A stretch of DNA of 64,000 nucleotides, from assembly GCF_006346315.1 (NCBI RefSeq), contig NZ_VDMR01000003.1, positions 344,697 to 408,696 of the forward strand. The letters are read 5' to 3'. Source of the stretch: Nocardioides litoris. GTDB lineage: Bacteria; Actinomycetota; Actinomycetes; Propionibacteriales; Nocardioidaceae. Made by a program: the position numbers and the translations under genes. The notes under the pieces are model-generated. The model was not told the origin of the DNA and ran no database searches. It worked only from the letters and a program-made list of their open reading frames with translations. Positions 9,455 through 17,938 of the stretch are shown here, in pieces; position 1 is the stretch's first letter, and each line of letters starts with the position of its first letter.

Positions 9455-10591
9455 GTGGGTGGTTGGATCGGTCACGTGCTCGCGCCGACCCGCTACCTCG
9501 ACGCGGCCTCCTCCGAGCCGCTGCACCCCGCGGCACGGGAGACGCTGCTCGCCGCCCTGGACGCGGGGTGGGCCGATCCGCGACGCCTCCACCACCCGGC
9601 CCGCTCGGCGCGCCTGCTGCTCGACAACGCCCGGGCCGCGGTCGCCGAGGCGCTCGACGTCCGAGCCGACGAGGTGACGTTCACGGCCTCGGGCACCGAG
9701 GCGACCCACCGCGGCCTGCTCGGCCTGGCCGCCGCCCGTCGGCACGTCGGACGGCGCGTCGTGCTCTCGGCCGTCGAGCACAGCGCGGTCGCGCACGCCG
9801 CCGCCTGGTGGGGGACCCCGAGCGAGGTCGGGGTCGACCGGGTCGGCCGGGTCCGGCCCGACGACCTCGTGGAGGACTGCCGCGGCGGCGACGTCGCGGT
9901 GGCCGCCCTGCAGTCGGCCAACCACGAGGTCGGCACCACGCAGGACGTCCACGGCGTCATGGAGCTCGGCCTGCCCGACGGCGTGCCGTTGTTCGTCGAC
10001 GCCTGTGCCTCCATGGGCCGCCTCCCGCTCCCCCGCGCCGGGGCCGCGCTGGCCGGCTCGGCCCACAAGTGGGGCGGGCCCGCGGGCGTCGGCGTGCTCG
10101 TCGTACGACGGGGGGCGGCGTGGGAGAGCCCGTTCCCCGCCGACGACCGCACCGACCACCGGGCCGCGGGCTTCGAGAACGTGCCGGCGGCGCTGGCCGC
10201 GGCCGCCGCGCTGCAGGCCGTGGTCGCCGAGCGGACCGAGGTCGCGGCCCGCCAGCACGCCCTGGTCGACCGGGTCCGGGCCGCTGCGGCCGCGATCGGC
10301 GACGTCGACGTGGTCGGCGATCCTGTCGGTCGCCTGCCGCACCTCGTGACGTTCTCGGTGCTCTACGTCAACGGCGAGCGGCTCGTCACCGAGCTCGACC
10401 GGCGCGGCTTCGGGGTGGCGAGCGGGTCGGCCTGCACGGCCTCGACGCTCGAGCCCTCCCGGGTGCTGGCCGCGATGGGCGCCCTCACCCACGGCAACGT
10501 GCGGGTCTCGCTGGCCCGCGGGACCACCGAGGCCGACGTCGACGCCTTCTGCGCGGCCCTGCCCGGGGTCGTCGCGGAGCTGCGCGCATGA
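9455..10591 (+). CDS. cysteine desulfurase (class V aminotransferase, NifS/IscS-like)
   Basis: A PLP enzyme that takes sulfur from cysteine as a protein persulfide. The 378-aa product has the PLP-binding SAHKWGGP motif (K205) and the mobile-loop cysteine in SGSACTAS (C327), so it looks catalytically complete. The start is GTG at 9455 behind GGGAG; GTG at 9476 is an alternative. Its stop overlaps a TusA-like gene by 4 nt, so the pair probably forms a desulfurase-to-carrier relay. The final acceptor (Fe-S clusters, tRNA thiolation or another cofactor) cannot be read from the sequence. Confidence 0.9.
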   Translation: MGGWIGHVLAPTRYLDAASSEPLHPAARETLLAALDAGWADPRRLHHPARSARLLLDNARAAVAEALDVRADEVTFTASGTEATHRGLLGLAAARRHVGRRVVLSAVEHSAVAHAAAWWGTPSEVGVDRVGRVRPDDLVEDCRGGDVAVAALQSANHEVGTTQDVHGVMELGLPDGVPLFVDACASMGRLPLPRAGAALAGSAHKWGGPAGVGVLVVRRGAAWESPFPADDRTDHRAAGFENVPAALAAAAALQAVVAERTEVAARQHALVDRVRAAAAAIGDVDVVGDPVGRLPHLVTFSVLYVNGERLVTELDRRGFGVASGSACTASTLEPSRVLAAMGALTHGNVRVSLARGTTEADVDAFCAALPGVVAELRA

Positions 10592-10824
10592 CCGACGGCG
10601 CGCTGGAGCTCGACTGCCGGGGGATGCTCTGCCCGGCCCCGATCATCGAGCTCGGTCGTCGGCACGCCGAGGTCGCGGTCGGCTCGGTCGTGGCGGTGGT
10701 CGCCGACGACCCGGCCGCACGGTACGACGTGCCGGCCTGGTGCCGGATGAAGGGCCAGGACTACCTGGGCGAGGAGCGTGCCGACGACGGCACGCCGCGC
10801 TACCTGGTGCGGCGCACCGGCTGA
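10588..10824 (+). CDS. TusA-family sulfurtransferase
   Basis: A 78-aa sulfur carrier. The family signature CPAP is present with the active cysteine C15, preceded by the usual LDCRGMLCP context, and the length matches TusA/YeeD/SirA-type proteins. The ATG overlaps the stop of the cysteine desulfurase gene (ATGA), which indicates translational coupling and a likely direct persulfide transfer from that enzyme. Its stop lies 8 bp from the convergent adoK-like gene. Confidence 0.92.
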   Translation: MTDGALELDCRGMLCPAPIIELGRRHAEVAVGSVVAVVADDPAARYDVPAWCRMKGQDYLGEERADDGTPRYLVRRTG

Positions 10825-10831
10825 GCCGGCG

Positions 10832-11815
10832 TCAGGACAGGTGGCGGCCCACCTCGGCCGCCGCGTCGGCGCCGTACGACGTCTCGAGCCGGCCCAGGAA
10901 CTCGGAGGCGGTGAAGGAGTACTCCTGGGTGCCGACCGTCTCGACGACGTACGCCGCGAGGACGCAGCCGACCTGGCAGGCGCGCTCGAGGCCGAGGTCC
11001 CAGCTCAGGGCGGCCAGGAAGCCGGCGCGGAACGCGTCGCCGACGCCGGTGGGCTCGACCGCGGTGACGTCGGCCGCGGCCGTGACCTCGATCGTGGGCT
11101 GGCCGGCGCGCTGCACGCGGACGCCGTCCTTGCCGAGGGTGGTGACCTGCGTGCCGACCCGCGAGAGGACCTCCTCGGCGCTCCACCCGGTCTTCTGCTC
11201 GATCATGTGCGACTCGTACTCGTTGGAGAACAAGATGGAGGCGCCGTCGATGAGCTGGCGGATGAGGTCGCCGCCGCTGAACGCGAGCTGCTGGCTGGGG
11301 TCGGCGATGAAGGCGTAGCCGCGCTGGCGGCACTCCTCGGTGTGGCGCAGCATGCCGTCGGGGTCGTCGGCACCGACGAGCACGTAGTCGGGCTCGCCGA
11401 CGCGCCCGACGATCGGGCCGAGCTCCACGAGGCGGGCCTCGCTCATCGCACCGGGGTAGAAGGAGGCGATCTGGGCGCCGGTCGGGTCGGTGGTGCAGAC
11501 GAAGCGTGCGGTGTGGCGGCTCTCGGAGATCCGGACCGACTGGCAGTCGACGCCGTGGCGCTCGAGCCAGGAGCGGTAGTCGGCGAAGTCCTCGCCGGCC
11601 GCACCGACGAGCACCGGCCGCAGGCCGAGCTGGCCGAGGCCGAAGGTGATGTTGGCGCCCACGCCGCCGCGGCGGATCTCGAGGTCGTCGACGAGGAAGG
11701 ACAGCGAGATCTTGTCGAGCTGCTCGACCACGAGGCTGTCGGCGAACTTGCCGCCGAAGCCCATGAGGTGGTCGGTGGCGATCGAGCCGGCGATGAGCAG
11801 GGAACCGTGGGTCAC
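10832..11815 (-). CDS. adoK: PfkB-family kinase, probable adenosine kinase
   Basis: A 327-aa ribokinase-fold sugar/nucleoside kinase. The substrate-side motif RRGGVGANITFGLGQLG is at about 48-64, and the C-terminal anion hole with catalytic Asp is in PTGVGDAFRAGF. Position near qcr/cta genes and before erpA and a glycerate kinase matches the mycobacterial adoK (Rv2202c) region from memory, which favours adenosine kinase. Substrate assignment is inference. GTG at 11815 is supported by a TAGGGT element 8 bp upstream that would give a leaderless mRNA. Confidence 0.85.
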   Translation of the reverse strand: MTHGSLLIAGSIATDHLMGFGGKFADSLVVEQLDKISLSFLVDDLEIRRGGVGANITFGLGQLGLRPVLVGAAGEDFADYRSWLERHGVDCQSVRISESRHTARFVCTTDPTGAQIASFYPGAMSEARLVELGPIVGRVGEPDYVLVGADDPDGMLRHTEECRQRGYAFIADPSQQLAFSGGDLIRQLIDGASILFSNEYESHMIEQKTGWSAEEVLSRVGTQVTTLGKDGVRVQRAGQPTIEVTAAADVTAVEPTGVGDAFRAGFLAALSWDLGLERACQVGCVLAAYVVETVGTQEYSFTASEFLGRLETSYGADAAAEVGRHLS

Positions 11816-11823
11816 GTGAGCCG

Positions 11824-11829
11824 ACCCTA
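11824..11829 (-). promoter_or_regulatory. leaderless -10 element of adoK
   Basis: TAGGGT on the minus strand sits 8 nt before the GTG at 11815 and no Shine-Dalgarno is present. This is the TAnnnT spacing expected if transcription starts at the first codon. Confidence 0.5.
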
Positions 11830-11880
11830 GGGCGCGGAGACTACCGATCGGTATTCCTGGGGGTACCTGTCAGTAGCCCC

Positions 11881-11886
11881 TAGCGT
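11881..11886 (+). promoter_or_regulatory. leaderless -10 element of the small protein gene
   Basis: TAGCGT lies 7 nt upstream of ATG 11894, with no ribosome binding site between. The divergent adoK promoter is about 55 bp away. Confidence 0.45.
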
Positions 11887-11893
11887 CGACGTC

Positions 11894-12115
11894 ATGACCT
11901 CCTCGCGCCCGTACGACGACCTCGGCTCCCCCGCCCAGATGCAGGCCGACTGCCGGGCGACGACGGCGCGTCTCGAGCGGGCCGCGCGCCGGGTCACCGC
12001 GCCCGCGCCGTCGCTGCACTACGACGAGCAGCCGGCCGAGCGGTCCAAGCCGACGATCGAGGTCTCGGCCGCCGCGGCCCGGCTGGCGGGGGCGCTGCAC
12101 TTCCACCTGGAGTGA
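11894..12115 (+). CDS. small conserved-looking hypothetical protein
   Basis: A 73-aa hydrophilic protein (MTSSRPYDDLGSPAQMQADC at its start) with no signal peptide or membrane segment. Reality is supported by high GC3, a divergent promoter arrangement with adoK and a strong terminator hairpin 36 bp downstream. I do not recognise the family. A small gene occupies the equivalent position in mycobacteria from memory, but I cannot show homology. Confidence 0.65.
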   Translation: MTSSRPYDDLGSPAQMQADCRATTARLERAARRVTAPAPSLHYDEQPAERSKPTIEVSAAAARLAGALHFHLE

Positions 12116-12150
12116 CCTGGTGGCCGGCCCACGTCCGGCCCGAGACAGCA

Positions 12151-12179
12151 ACAGGCCCCCGCCGTCGGCGGGGGCCTGT
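12151..12179. terminator. bidirectional terminator
   Basis: A perfect 13-bp stem, ACAGGCCCCCGCC and its complement, has a GTC loop. It lies between the convergent small protein gene and erpA and can serve both. Confidence 0.75.
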
Positions 12180-12200
12180 CGTGTCAGCTGTGCCAGCGGC

Positions 12201-12560
12201 TCAGTGGAAGCTGTCACCGCACGCGCACGAACCCGTGGCGTTGGGGTTGTCGATGGTGAAGCCCTGCTTCTCGATGGAGTCGACGAAGTCGATCTCGGCC
12301 CCGTTGAGGTAGGGCACGCTCATGCGGTCGACGACGACGGCCACGCCGTCGAAGTCGGTGACGACGTCACCGTCGAGGGTGCGCTCGTCGAAGAAGAGCT
12401 GGTAGCGAAGGCCGCTGCAGCCGCCGGGCTGCACGGAGATGCGCAGCTGGAGGTCGTCGCGACCCTCCTGCTCCAGCAGGCTCTTCACCTTCGCGGCGGC
12501 CACCGAGCTCAGGTTGATCTGGTCGGTGCGACGCTCGGTGGTCTCGAGCTGCTCGGTCAT
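12201..12560 (-). CDS. erpA: iron-sulfur cluster insertion protein (HesB/IscA family)
   Basis: An A-type carrier delivering Fe-S clusters to client enzymes; plausible clients here are NadA and the Rieske protein. The 119-aa product has the three family cysteines: one in GGCSGLRY and two in SCACGDSF. Length is normal. ATG at 12560; a GGGAG lies about 9 nt upstream on the minus strand. It is a single-gene unit bounded by a terminator. Confidence 0.93.
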   Translation of the reverse strand: MTEQLETTERRTDQINLSSVAAAKVKSLLEQEGRDDLQLRISVQPGGCSGLRYQLFFDERTLDGDVVTDFDGVAVVVDRMSVPYLNGAEIDFVDSIEKQGFTIDNPNATGSCACGDSFH

Positions 12561-12645
12561 GTCAGTGGCTCCCTGGTACGAGACGTGGGGTGGTTGCTCC
12601 TGGTCAATCGTCGCACACGGCGGGTTATTCCTCCCCCGCCGCCGG

Positions 12646-13731
12646 CTAGCGCGACCAGGTGCGGGCGGTGCGCTCGGCCAGCGCGGCCAACGACCCGGCC
12701 GGGTCGGCCATCGCCCGGTCCAGGCCGACGAGGTCGGCCATCGAGTAGGCAGACTCGACCCCCAGCGCCCGCATCTCGCGCGACCCCACCAGCACCTGCC
12801 CGGCCAGCGCGACGCAGGGCCGCAACGCCTCGGCAGCGACCTCCGCGACGCCGTACGGGACCTTGCCCGAGCGGCTGGAGAAGTCGAAGGCGCCCTCGCC
12901 GGTGACGACGAGGTCGGCCGCCCGGGCGCGCTCGGCGAGCCCGACGGCGTCGACGACGAGGCCGATGCCGGGCTCGCGCCTCGCGCCGAGGCAGAGCAGG
13001 GCGTGGCCGAGCCCGCCGGCGGCGCCGGCGCCCTTCTCCAGCGCCGTACGGCGGTCGGTGGCGACGGCGAGCAGCTCGAGCCGGGCGTCGACCGCGGCGA
13101 TCCGGTCCTCGCCGATGCCCTTCTGCGGCCCGTAGGTCTTGGCCGCCCCGAACAGGCCGGTCAGCGGGTTGTCGACGTCGGAGGCCATCACCAGGCGCAC
13201 GTCGCCGAGCCGGGCGCGGGCGGGACCGAGGTCGACCGCCCCGAGGCCGTCGAGCCCGGCCGGACCGCCGTCCAGGGCGGCGTCGGCGGTGGCGCCGAGC
13301 GCGGCCAGCAGCCCCGCTCCCCCGTCGGTGGTGCCCGACCCGCCGAGGCCGAGCACGACCTCCTCCGCGCCTCCGTCCAGGGCGGCCAGCAGCAGCTCGC
13401 CGACACCCACCGTCGAGGCCGTCTCGGCGGCGTCCTCCGGCACGAGGTGGCGTCCGCAGGCCTGCGCGGTCTCGACGTACGCCGTCGCGCCGACGCGCAG
13501 CACGGCCGCGGGCACGGGGTCACCGACGGCCGAGGTGACGGTGACGAGGTGGAGCTCGCCGCCCAGCGCGGCGTGCAGCACGTCGACGAACCCGGGCCCG
13601 CCGTCGGACATCGGCGCCAGGTCGAGCTGGTCGTCAGGGGCCTGGCGCCGCCAGCCCTCGGCGACCGCCTCGGCCGCCTCGACGGCGGTGAGGGTGCCGG
13701 CGAACTTGTCCGGGGCCACGAGCACGCGCAT
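12646..13731 (-). CDS. glycerate kinase (GarK/GlxK family)
   Basis: A 361-aa glycerate kinase of the GarK family, phosphorylating glycerate to a phosphoglycerate. It begins MRVLVAPDKFAGTLTAVEAA, the family's hallmark N-terminus, and has the phosphate-binding GLGGSGTTDGGAG loop. The minus-strand frame stays open for 2 kb upstream through the nadA antisense, but the family start is ATG 13731. It is divergent from a GNAT gene with 42 bp between. Confidence 0.9.
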   Translation of the reverse strand: MRVLVAPDKFAGTLTAVEAAEAVAEGWRRQAPDDQLDLAPMSDGGPGFVDVLHAALGGELHLVTVTSAVGDPVPAAVLRVGATAYVETAQACGRHLVPEDAAETASTVGVGELLLAALDGGAEEVVLGLGGSGTTDGGAGLLAALGATADAALDGGPAGLDGLGAVDLGPARARLGDVRLVMASDVDNPLTGLFGAAKTYGPQKGIGEDRIAAVDARLELLAVATDRRTALEKGAGAAGGLGHALLCLGARREPGIGLVVDAVGLAERARAADLVVTGEGAFDFSSRSGKVPYGVAEVAAEALRPCVALAGQVLVGSREMRALGVESAYSMADLVGLDRAMADPAGSLAALAERTARTWSR

Positions 13732-13773
13732 GCCGCCATCCTGCCGGGCGGGGGCACGCCCTCGCGTGAGCGC

Positions 13774-14679
13774 GTGCCCGACGTCGTCGTCCGCCCGATG
13801 CGACCCGCCGACGTGCCGGCGGCCGAGCGTTTGTCGGCCGAGGCCTTCCTGGGCGTCGACCGGGCGCTGCGGGCGCCGGGCGACCCCGAGCCGCAGGAGC
13901 GGCCGCAGCCGCGCGCGGCCCGCTGGGTCGCCCGCACGCTCGGCACCGTCGCGACCGACCCCGGCGGGTGCTGGGTGGCCGAGGACCCGGGCGCCCCGGG
14001 CGCACCGGACGGCCTGGTCGGGTTCGCCACGAGCATGCGCCGCGACGGCACCTGGGTCCTCGCGACGTACGCCGTCCGGCCCGGCCGGCAGGGCCGCGGG
14101 GTCGGCCGGCACCTGCTGGACGCGGCGCTGACCCACAGCCGGGGGTGCCTGCGCGGGATGCTGTCGTCGAGCGCCGACCCGGCCGCCGTGCGCCGCTATG
14201 TGCTGGCCGGGTTCGAGATGCACCCGCAGATGACGCTGGCGGGCACGGTCGACCGGTCCGCGATCCCGCCGGGCACGGGCGAGCGGGTGCGCGAGGGCAC
14301 CTCGGCCGACACCGACCTGCTGGAGTCGCTCGACCGGCGGCGCCGCGGCTCGGGCCACGGCCCCGACCACGCCTACCTGCAGGACACCTGCCGCCTGCTC
14401 GTGGTGGAGACCCGGGCCGCCTCGGGCTACGCCTACCTCGACCGCGAGTCCTCGGTGCAGCTGCTCGCCGCGACCGACCGCCGCACCGCCGCCCGGCTGC
14501 TGTGGACCGCGCTGGCCGACGGGCCCGAGCAGCAGCGGGTGACCCACGTGACCGCGGCCAACGCCTGGGCGGTCGAGATCGGCACCGCGGCCCGGCTCGC
14601 CCTGCGCACCTCCGGGTTCCTCGCGCTGCGCGGGATGGACCCGCCGGCGCCGTACCTGCACCACGGCGCACTGCTCTGA
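13774..14679 (+). CDS. GNAT-family acetyltransferase, tandem-domain size
   Basis: A 301-aa protein with an N-terminal GNAT domain: VVVRPMRPADVPAAERL opens it and the acetyl-CoA loop is RPGRQGRGVGRHLL (about 108-121). The second half (about 150-300) has the size of a second, degenerate GNAT fold as in two-domain acetyltransferases. The start is GTG 13774; ATG 13798 is possible. Substrate unknown. It lies 42 bp upstream of nadA. Confidence 0.8.
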   Translation: MPDVVVRPMRPADVPAAERLSAEAFLGVDRALRAPGDPEPQERPQPRAARWVARTLGTVATDPGGCWVAEDPGAPGAPDGLVGFATSMRRDGTWVLATYAVRPGRQGRGVGRHLLDAALTHSRGCLRGMLSSSADPAAVRRYVLAGFEMHPQMTLAGTVDRSAIPPGTGERVREGTSADTDLLESLDRRRRGSGHGPDHAYLQDTCRLLVVETRAASGYAYLDRESSVQLLAATDRRTAARLLWTALADGPEQQRVTHVTAANAWAVEIGTAARLALRTSGFLALRGMDPPAPYLHHGALL

Positions 14680-14709
14680 CGCACCGCGCCGGCCCCGCGG
14701 CGCGCTCCC

Positions 14710-14715
14710 TACGAT
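14710..14715 (+). promoter_or_regulatory. leaderless -10 element of nadA
   Basis: TACGAT is followed by 6 nt and the nadA ATG at 14722. There is no Shine-Dalgarno, so nadA is probably translated from a leaderless transcript independent of the upstream GNAT gene. Confidence 0.55.
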
Positions 14716-14721
14716 GGGGGC

Positions 14722-15897
14722 ATGACGACCGTCGACCTCCCGCTCCTGCCCCTCGGCCGCGGGACCGACCGCGCCTCCGAGCGCGGCGTGGAGTGCCCGG
14801 GCGACCTGCCCGCGGCGTCCGACCCCGACCTGGTGGCGCGGGCCCGCGCGGCCAAGGAGGCGCTCGGCGACCGGGTGTTCGTGCTCGGCCACCACTACCA
14901 GCGCGACGAGGTCATCCAGTTCGCCGACGTCACCGGCGACTCCTTCAAGCTCGCCCGCGAGGCGGCCGCCCGGCCCGAGGCGGAGTACGTCGTGTTCTGC
15001 GGCGTCCACTTCATGGCCGAGTCGGCCGACATCCTCACCGGTCCCGGTCAGCAGGTCGTCCTGCCCGACCTGGCCGCCGGCTGCTCGATGGCCGACATGG
15101 CGCGGCTGCCCCAGGTCGAGACGGCCTGGCGGGCGCTGGCCGAGGCCGGCGTGCAGGACTCCGTCGTGCCGGTGACCTACATGAACTCCAGCGCCGACAT
15201 CAAGGCCTTCTGCGGCCGCAACGGTGGTGTCGTGTGCACGTCCTCCAACGCCGAGGTGGCGCTGGAGTGGGCCTTCGAGCAGCACGGCCCCGACACCAAG
15301 GTGATGTTCTTCCCCGACCAGCACCTCGGCCGCAACACCGCGGTGCTGAAGATGGGCTACTCCCTCGACGACTGCGTCGTGTGGAACCCGCTGCTGCCGG
15401 GCGGCGGCCTCACCGTCGAGCAGCTGCGCGAGGCGAAGATGATCCTGTGGAAGGGCCACTGCTCGGTCCACGGGCGCTTCTCCCCCGAGGTCGTCGACGA
15501 GCTGCGGGCCACCATCCCCGGCGTCCAGGTGCTCGTGCACCCCGAGTGCCGCCACGAGGTCGTGCTCAAGGCCGACCTGGTGGGCTCCACGGAGTTCATC
15601 ATCCAGACCATCGAGGCCGCGCCCGCCGGCTCGTCGTGGGCCATCGGCACCGAGCTCAACCTCGTGCAGCGCCTGGCCAACGCCCACCCCGACAAGCAGA
15701 TCGTCTTCCTCGACAAGGACGTCTGCTACTGCTCGACGATGAACCGCATCGACCTGCCGCACTTCGTGTGGGCCATGGAGTCGCTCGCCGCGGGCACGGT
15801 GGTCAACCGCATCGAGGTCGACCCCGACACCGAGCGCGAGGCGCTGGTCGCCCTGCAGCGGATGCTCGACCTGCCGGGTCGCACCCACAAGGACTGA
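14722..15897 (+). CDS. nadA: quinolinate synthase
   Basis: NadA condenses iminoaspartate with dihydroxyacetone phosphate to quinolinate in NAD synthesis using a 4Fe-4S cluster. The 391-aa product has GHHYQRDEVIQFADVTGDS, the cysteines FCGVHFMAESA, HPECRHEV and KDVCYCSTMNRI that fit the three ligands, and the usual length. No nadB or nadC lies in the window; the next gene is convergent and starts 1 bp beyond the stop. The cluster requirement fits the nearby erpA. Confidence 0.97.
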   Translation: MTTVDLPLLPLGRGTDRASERGVECPGDLPAASDPDLVARARAAKEALGDRVFVLGHHYQRDEVIQFADVTGDSFKLAREAAARPEAEYVVFCGVHFMAESADILTGPGQQVVLPDLAAGCSMADMARLPQVETAWRALAEAGVQDSVVPVTYMNSSADIKAFCGRNGGVVCTSSNAEVALEWAFEQHGPDTKVMFFPDQHLGRNTAVLKMGYSLDDCVVWNPLLPGGGLTVEQLREAKMILWKGHCSVHGRFSPEVVDELRATIPGVQVLVHPECRHEVVLKADLVGSTEFIIQTIEAAPAGSSWAIGTELNLVQRLANAHPDKQIVFLDKDVCYCSTMNRIDLPHFVWAMESLAAGTVVNRIEVDPDTEREALVALQRMLDLPGRTHKD

Positions 15898-15898
15898 G

Positions 15899-16516
15899 TC
15901 AGAACAAGTCGCGCAGCCGGTCGAGCAGGGCGTCGCGCACGGCCTGCTGCACCGCGGCGCTGACGGCGGCCTCCAGCGCGTCGGGGTCGTCGAGGTCGTC
16001 GAGCAGGGCCCGCACGTCGAGCTCGTCGACGGCGCGCAGCAGGACGTCCTCGGTGTCCAGCGCGCCGTCGACCACCGAGTCGGGCAGCGCCCGCAGGGCC
16101 GCCTCGACGAACCGGTTGAGGTCGGCCGCGGCCAGGGCCTCGTCGGCCAGCTCGGAGGCCGGCGGCAGGTCGCCGTCGTCGCCCAGCCGGCGTACGGCGT
16201 CGCGCAGGCCGGCCCGCAGGGCGTCGACCTCGGCGTCGGTGGGGTCCTCCCGCTGGGCCAGGCGGAGGGTGAGGGCCTCGCGGCTGGTGCCGAGGCGGCA
16301 GGCGGCGGCGTCGACGCCGAGCAGCACGATGCGCTCGGTGAGGCCGTCGATGCCGTCGGCGCGCGAGGTGACGGCGCGCTCGGCGCAGGGGTCGGCCGGG
16401 CGCAGCGGCTCGTAGGTGCCGCCGCCCTGGGCGACCTGGACCCCGAGCACGGCGGCGACCAGCACGAGGGCCACCAGGGGCAGGCCGAGGAGCTCGACGA
16501 GGCGGCGCGCGGTCAC
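15899..16516 (-). CDS. hypothetical single-pass membrane protein in an MFS operon
   Basis: A 205-aa protein with one N-terminal membrane helix (about 10-30, LGLPLVALVLVAAVLGVQVA). A hydrophilic exported domain has two cysteines (DPCAER and AACRLG) that could pair, followed by an Ala/Asp/Leu-rich helical region. It overlaps the upstream MFS transporter gene by 4 nt and so is probably an accessory or adaptor to that transporter. No family recognised. Confidence 0.75.
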   Translation of the reverse strand: MTARRLVELLGLPLVALVLVAAVLGVQVAQGGGTYEPLRPADPCAERAVTSRADGIDGLTERIVLLGVDAAACRLGTSREALTLRLAQREDPTDAEVDALRAGLRDAVRRLGDDGDLPPASELADEALAAADLNRFVEAALRALPDSVVDGALDTEDVLLRAVDELDVRALLDDLDDPDALEAAVSAAVQQAVRDALLDRLRDLF

Positions 16517-17856
16517 GGGTGGCGCCTCCGTCCGGGCAGGGCGACGGTGAGCATGGCCAGCAGCGCCAGGCCGGCCCCCAGCAGGAAGGAGTCGCGGAAG
16601 GCGGCCGTGGCGGCGCGCTCGAGCTGGTCGTCCAGCGCGCGCTCCAGGTCGTCGGCGGCGGGCCGCTCGGCGGGGTCGAGGTCGAGCGAGGCGAAGGCCG
16701 GGGCGAGGTCAGGCACCTGACCGCGCTCTGCCTGCAGCTGCCGCCCCAGCGCCTCGGCCACCGCGACCTTGTCCTCGGGCCGGAGCGGGGCGTCGATGAC
16801 GAGCGCGGTGACGGCCTCCTGGGCCGGCGCCTCGGCCTCGCGCAGGTCGGCGGTGAAGACGGGGGTGAGCAGGGCGAGGCCGAGCACGATGCCGGCGTGC
16901 CGGGCCCCGATGGTCCACGCGGCGTGCCGGGCGCGCGGCAGCCGCTGCTCCAGGGCACGCTCGGTGAGGCGGTCGACGGTCATGCCGAGGCCGAGGCCGA
17001 CCAGCACCTGCGGGGCGACCGTCCAGGCCAGGTGCGCCGACGGCGGCACCGCGAGCCCGACCAGCCCGCCCGCGACCAGGAAGCACCCGACGGCCACCTC
17101 CACGGTGGGCGGCGTGCGCAGCGCCCGGGCCAGGGGCCGGGCGGCCAGGGCCGCCAGCGGGACGACCGAGACCGTGACCGCCGCCGTGGCCGGTGACCGG
17201 CGCCACCCCTCCACGAGGAGCAGCACCAGCAGGAAGGACGCCGCCACCAGCGCGGCCGAGAGCACCGCGAGCGTCAGGTTGGCCCGCACCGCCGGGCGGT
17301 GCCGGTCGGCCGGGGGCTCGCGCGGCGCGGCCACGGTCAGCGCGGCGGGGACCGCCAGCACCGCGAACGGCACCTGCACCACGAAGATCGCCTGCCACGA
17401 GATGGCCTCGGTGAGCAGCCCGCCCAGGACCGGCCCGAGCCCCGTCCCCACCACCCCGGCGGTGATCCAGGTCGCGACGCCCCTCCGCTCGCCGTACGAC
17501 GCCACGAGCAGCTCCAGGCAACCCAGGAGCGCGAGCGCGCCGCCGACCGCCTGCAGGCACCGGGCGGCGACGAGCACCTCGATGGTGCCGGCCGCGGCGC
17601 ACCAGGCGGACGCCCCGGCGAAGACGGCGATGCCCACGGCGCTCGCGACGCGCGGCGAGGTGACCCGCAGGCTCCAGGCGGTCGGCACGGCGACCAGGGC
17701 GAGGACCAGGTTGAAGGAGATGAGGACCCAGGCGACCTCGCCGACGGTGGTGTCGAGCTCCAGGAGGATCTCCGGCAGGGCCAGGGTCACCACGGCCGAG
17801 TCGGCCAGCACGAGCGCCACCGTCACCACGAGGAGGGCGGTGACGACGCGACGCAC
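16513..17856 (-). CDS. MFS transporter, drug-exporter-like
   Basis: A 447-aa major facilitator protein. The N-terminal half has the DHA2-like pattern: ADSAVVTLALPEI in helix 1, AWVLISFNL in helix 2, and the antiporter motif C region GVVGTGLGPVLGG. The C-terminal helices are separated by a long soluble stretch (about 350-420), unusual for the family, before a last helix. It is operonic with the downstream single-pass protein. Substrate unknown. Confidence 0.85.
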   Translation of the reverse strand: MRRVVTALLVVTVALVLADSAVVTLALPEILLELDTTVGEVAWVLISFNLVLALVAVPTAWSLRVTSPRVASAVGIAVFAGASAWCAAAGTIEVLVAARCLQAVGGALALLGCLELLVASYGERRGVATWITAGVVGTGLGPVLGGLLTEAISWQAIFVVQVPFAVLAVPAALTVAAPREPPADRHRPAVRANLTLAVLSAALVAASFLLVLLLVEGWRRSPATAAVTVSVVPLAALAARPLARALRTPPTVEVAVGCFLVAGGLVGLAVPPSAHLAWTVAPQVLVGLGLGMTVDRLTERALEQRLPRARHAAWTIGARHAGIVLGLALLTPVFTADLREAEAPAQEAVTALVIDAPLRPEDKVAVAEALGRQLQAERGQVPDLAPAFASLDLDPAERPAADDLERALDDQLERAATAAFRDSFLLGAGLALLAMLTVALPGRRRHP

Positions 17857-17868
17857 CGGCCCATCCTG

Positions 17869-17932
17869 TCAGCCGGTCCTGCCCACCGGTCCTGCCAGCC
17901 GGTCCTGCCAGCCGGTCCTGCCAGCCGGTCCG
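17869..17932. repeat. short tandem repeat, about 13 bp x 5
   Basis: Five near-identical copies of AGCCGGTCCTGCC lie in the 82 bp between the MFS gene start and the stop of the next minus-strand gene. The second copy differs (CACCGG) and the last is partial. It occupies the likely promoter of the MFS gene. Confidence 0.8.
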
Positions 17933-17938
17933 CAGCGC

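Noticed and set aside
12646..15888. A 1080-codon open frame on the minus strand
   Set aside because: Only the 3' third (to 13731) is a real gene, glycerate kinase. The rest is antisense to a GNAT gene and nadA and stays open because of high GC3.
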